From Halomonas sp. GT (GTDB lineage: Bacteria; Pseudomonadota; Gammaproteobacteria; Pseudomonadales; Halomonadaceae), in NCBI RefSeq assembly GCF_002082565.1, contig NZ_CP020562.1, positions 2,108,001 to 2,172,000 of the forward strand: 64,000 nt of DNA, written 5' to 3'. Both the position numbers and the translations under genes were made by a program. Of this stretch, positions 63,113 through 64,000 are shown one piece after another. Under the pieces are notes generated by a model, which was given only the letters and a program-made list of their open reading frames with translations, was not told where the DNA came from and searched no databases. The number at the start of each line of letters is the position of its first letter. Positions within the stretch are counted from its first letter, which is position 1.

Positions 63113-63574
63113 TTAACCGAAGTCTTTTCTTAACGTATCGAGCACGTCGAAGGCATTCATTAACTCATCACGGGAAACGCTATAAAAAGGGTTAAGTGAA
63201 CGTTTCAATTGAGTTGTAGAGACGCCATCGGTACGTGGTAGATATACCACTTCGCAGTGAGGCGAAAGAAAGTCAAAGTGGCCTTTCCAATCATCACCAA
63301 TGGCAAAGGTGTCGACCGAATAGCGCTGAATATCCTGAATCTTTTGCTCCCAGTCGGTCTCAGGAATGACTTGGTCGACATAGCGCAATGAGCGGACAAT
63401 TTCAGCGCGGTGTTCAAATGGAATCAGCGTGCGCTTGCCCTTAAGAGTGTTGAACTCATCTGTTGAGATCCCCACTACCAAACAATCTCCCATTTCAGCC
63501 AACCGTCTTAATAAATTCAGATGGCCAATATGAAACATATCAAAGGTGCCATAAGTAATTACTGTCTTGGTCAT
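63113..63574 (-). CDS. tagD: glycerol-3-phosphate cytidylyltransferase (TagD-like)
   Basis: This 153-residue protein has the cytidylyltransferase motifs GTFDMFHIGHLNLL at the N-terminus, and late RTDGVSTTQLK. It makes CDP-glycerol from CTP and glycerol 3-phosphate. It is slightly longer than Bacillus TagD (129 residues). An ethanolamine- or other polyol-phosphate substrate is possible, but the neighbouring TagF-like gene favours glycerol. Confidence 0.87.
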   Translation of the reverse strand: MTKTVITYGTFDMFHIGHLNLLRRLAEMGDCLVVGISTDEFNTLKGKRTLIPFEHRAEIVRSLRYVDQVIPETDWEQKIQDIQRYSVDTFAIGDDWKGHFDFLSPHCEVVYLPRTDGVSTTQLKRSLNPFYSVSRDELMNAFDVLDTLRKDFG

Positions 63575-63601
63575 GATTGCTGCCTCCTTTGCTTGCTCAG
63601 A

Positions 63602-64000
63602 TTATTTAATACGGCTACGCAACTGATCATAATAAGGCTGAGGCACTAATAATGAGATAGTATGTAAGAATAAACGCAGGTTCATCCCACCCAGTCTTAA
63701 TGCTTCTAAATCCAAGCGCACTGATTGGCCAACTTGCTTCTTCTCAACGGCCCAAGAAAGAACTTTACGGTTTATTGACAAACGCAATTGTCGCCGCTCA
63801 CTACGCTTTAATCTGAACTCATATTCTTTAAAAAGATCAACGCCAGGGTGTAACCCAATAAGGTTTTTTTTATCACGAGTAATATCGCTGTTTTCAAGAA
63901 GCCATAAAGTAGTGACATTATCGTTATAGTGAATTGCTTTTAATTCGCAAAGCACTTTTAACCAGAAATATACATCGCCACCTCGACGATAAAGCCCGGC
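63602..64000 (-). CDS. glycosyltransferase, C-terminal part (runs off the right edge)
   Basis: The frame is open from the right edge to a stop at 63602. The visible part (about 132 residues) begins AGLYRRGGDVYFWLKVLCELKAIHY, a pattern seen in the acceptor half of family 2 glycosyltransferases. The rest is helical and basic. The start and catalytic half lie outside the window, so the exact family is uncertain. It probably belongs to the same polymer cluster as tagD. Confidence 0.6.
   Translation of the reverse strand, partial: AGLYRRGGDVYFWLKVLCELKAIHYNDNVTTLWLLENSDITRDKKNLIGLHPGVDLFKEYEFRLKRSERRQLRLSINRKVLSWAVEKKQVGQSVRLDLEALRLGGMNLRLFLHTISLLVPQPYYDQLRSRIK

Overview
The window looks like the chromosome of a moderately GC-rich gammaproteobacterium, most likely a Halomonas-type member of the Halomonadaceae. 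This is judged from the GroES/GroEL, FxsA, TrmJ and transporter proteins and is inference, not a database result. It has three parts: most of a lambda-like prophage (1 to about 22,186), a stretch of core and accessory host genes (about 22,200 to 45,000), and a sulfoquinovose-type catabolic locus (about 45,000 to 60,700) followed by the start of a surface-polysaccharide locus.

Prophage (1-22,186). Read leftwards, the minus strand has the lambda gene order: cro-like, CII-like, DksA-like, primase, SF3 helicase, Q-like, amidase, holin, Rz/Rz1, a cos-like palindrome, Nu1, A, W, B, C (with a nested scaffold), D, and the first codons of E. The plus strand carries a LexA-type CI repressor, a DUF4062 gene in the position of lambda rexAB, and an early-left operon that ends in a C5 cytosine methyltransferase, an excisionase and a tyrosine integrase. 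Operator-like ACC-N5-GGT sites occur three times between cro and cI and twice before the early-left operon. The right attachment site lies in the 3' end of a tRNA, probably tRNA-Leu. Two cargo loci stand out. The DUF4062 protein ends in a copy of the SSB C-terminal tip. A three-gene plus-strand cassette (11.2-12.6 kb) of related winged-helix-like proteins is inserted against the direction of the replication operon.

Host segment. This holds a beta-barrel outer-membrane protein, an SDR, fxsA, groES-groEL with a sigma-32-type promoter and a folded leader, trmJ, and a Na+/H+ antiporter. Next come a fabI-like / MaoC-Pta / ackA operon, GntP-type and MFS transporters, and a four-gene operon of two DUF1538 membrane proteins, a PII-like protein and a CBS protein. 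They are followed by a manganese-type ABC transporter divergent from mntR with an operator between them, a RES-Xre toxin-antitoxin pair with tandem repeats upstream, and a DUF3750 protein.

Sulfoquinovose locus (45-60.7 kb). This appears to be a complete sulfo-Entner-Doudoroff pathway. It has a sugar porin, a LacI regulator, a TauE exporter, a GH31 sulfoquinovosidase with the KERWY sulfonate-recognition residues, an SQ dehydrogenase, a sulfolactaldehyde dehydrogenase, a lactonase, a mutarotase, a KDSG aldolase, a 6-sulfogluconate dehydratase and a TRAP transporter. Four copies of one palindrome, TCG(T/C)AGCGCTACGA, sit just downstream of the -10 boxes of the porin, dehydratase and TRAP promoters and tie the locus into one LacI regulon. 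Expected flow: SQ glycosides are hydrolysed to SQ, SQ is oxidised and split to pyruvate plus sulfolactaldehyde, and sulfolactate is exported. The window ends in glycosyltransferase, TagF/TagB-like and tagD genes, which suggest a glycerol-phosphate-containing surface polymer.
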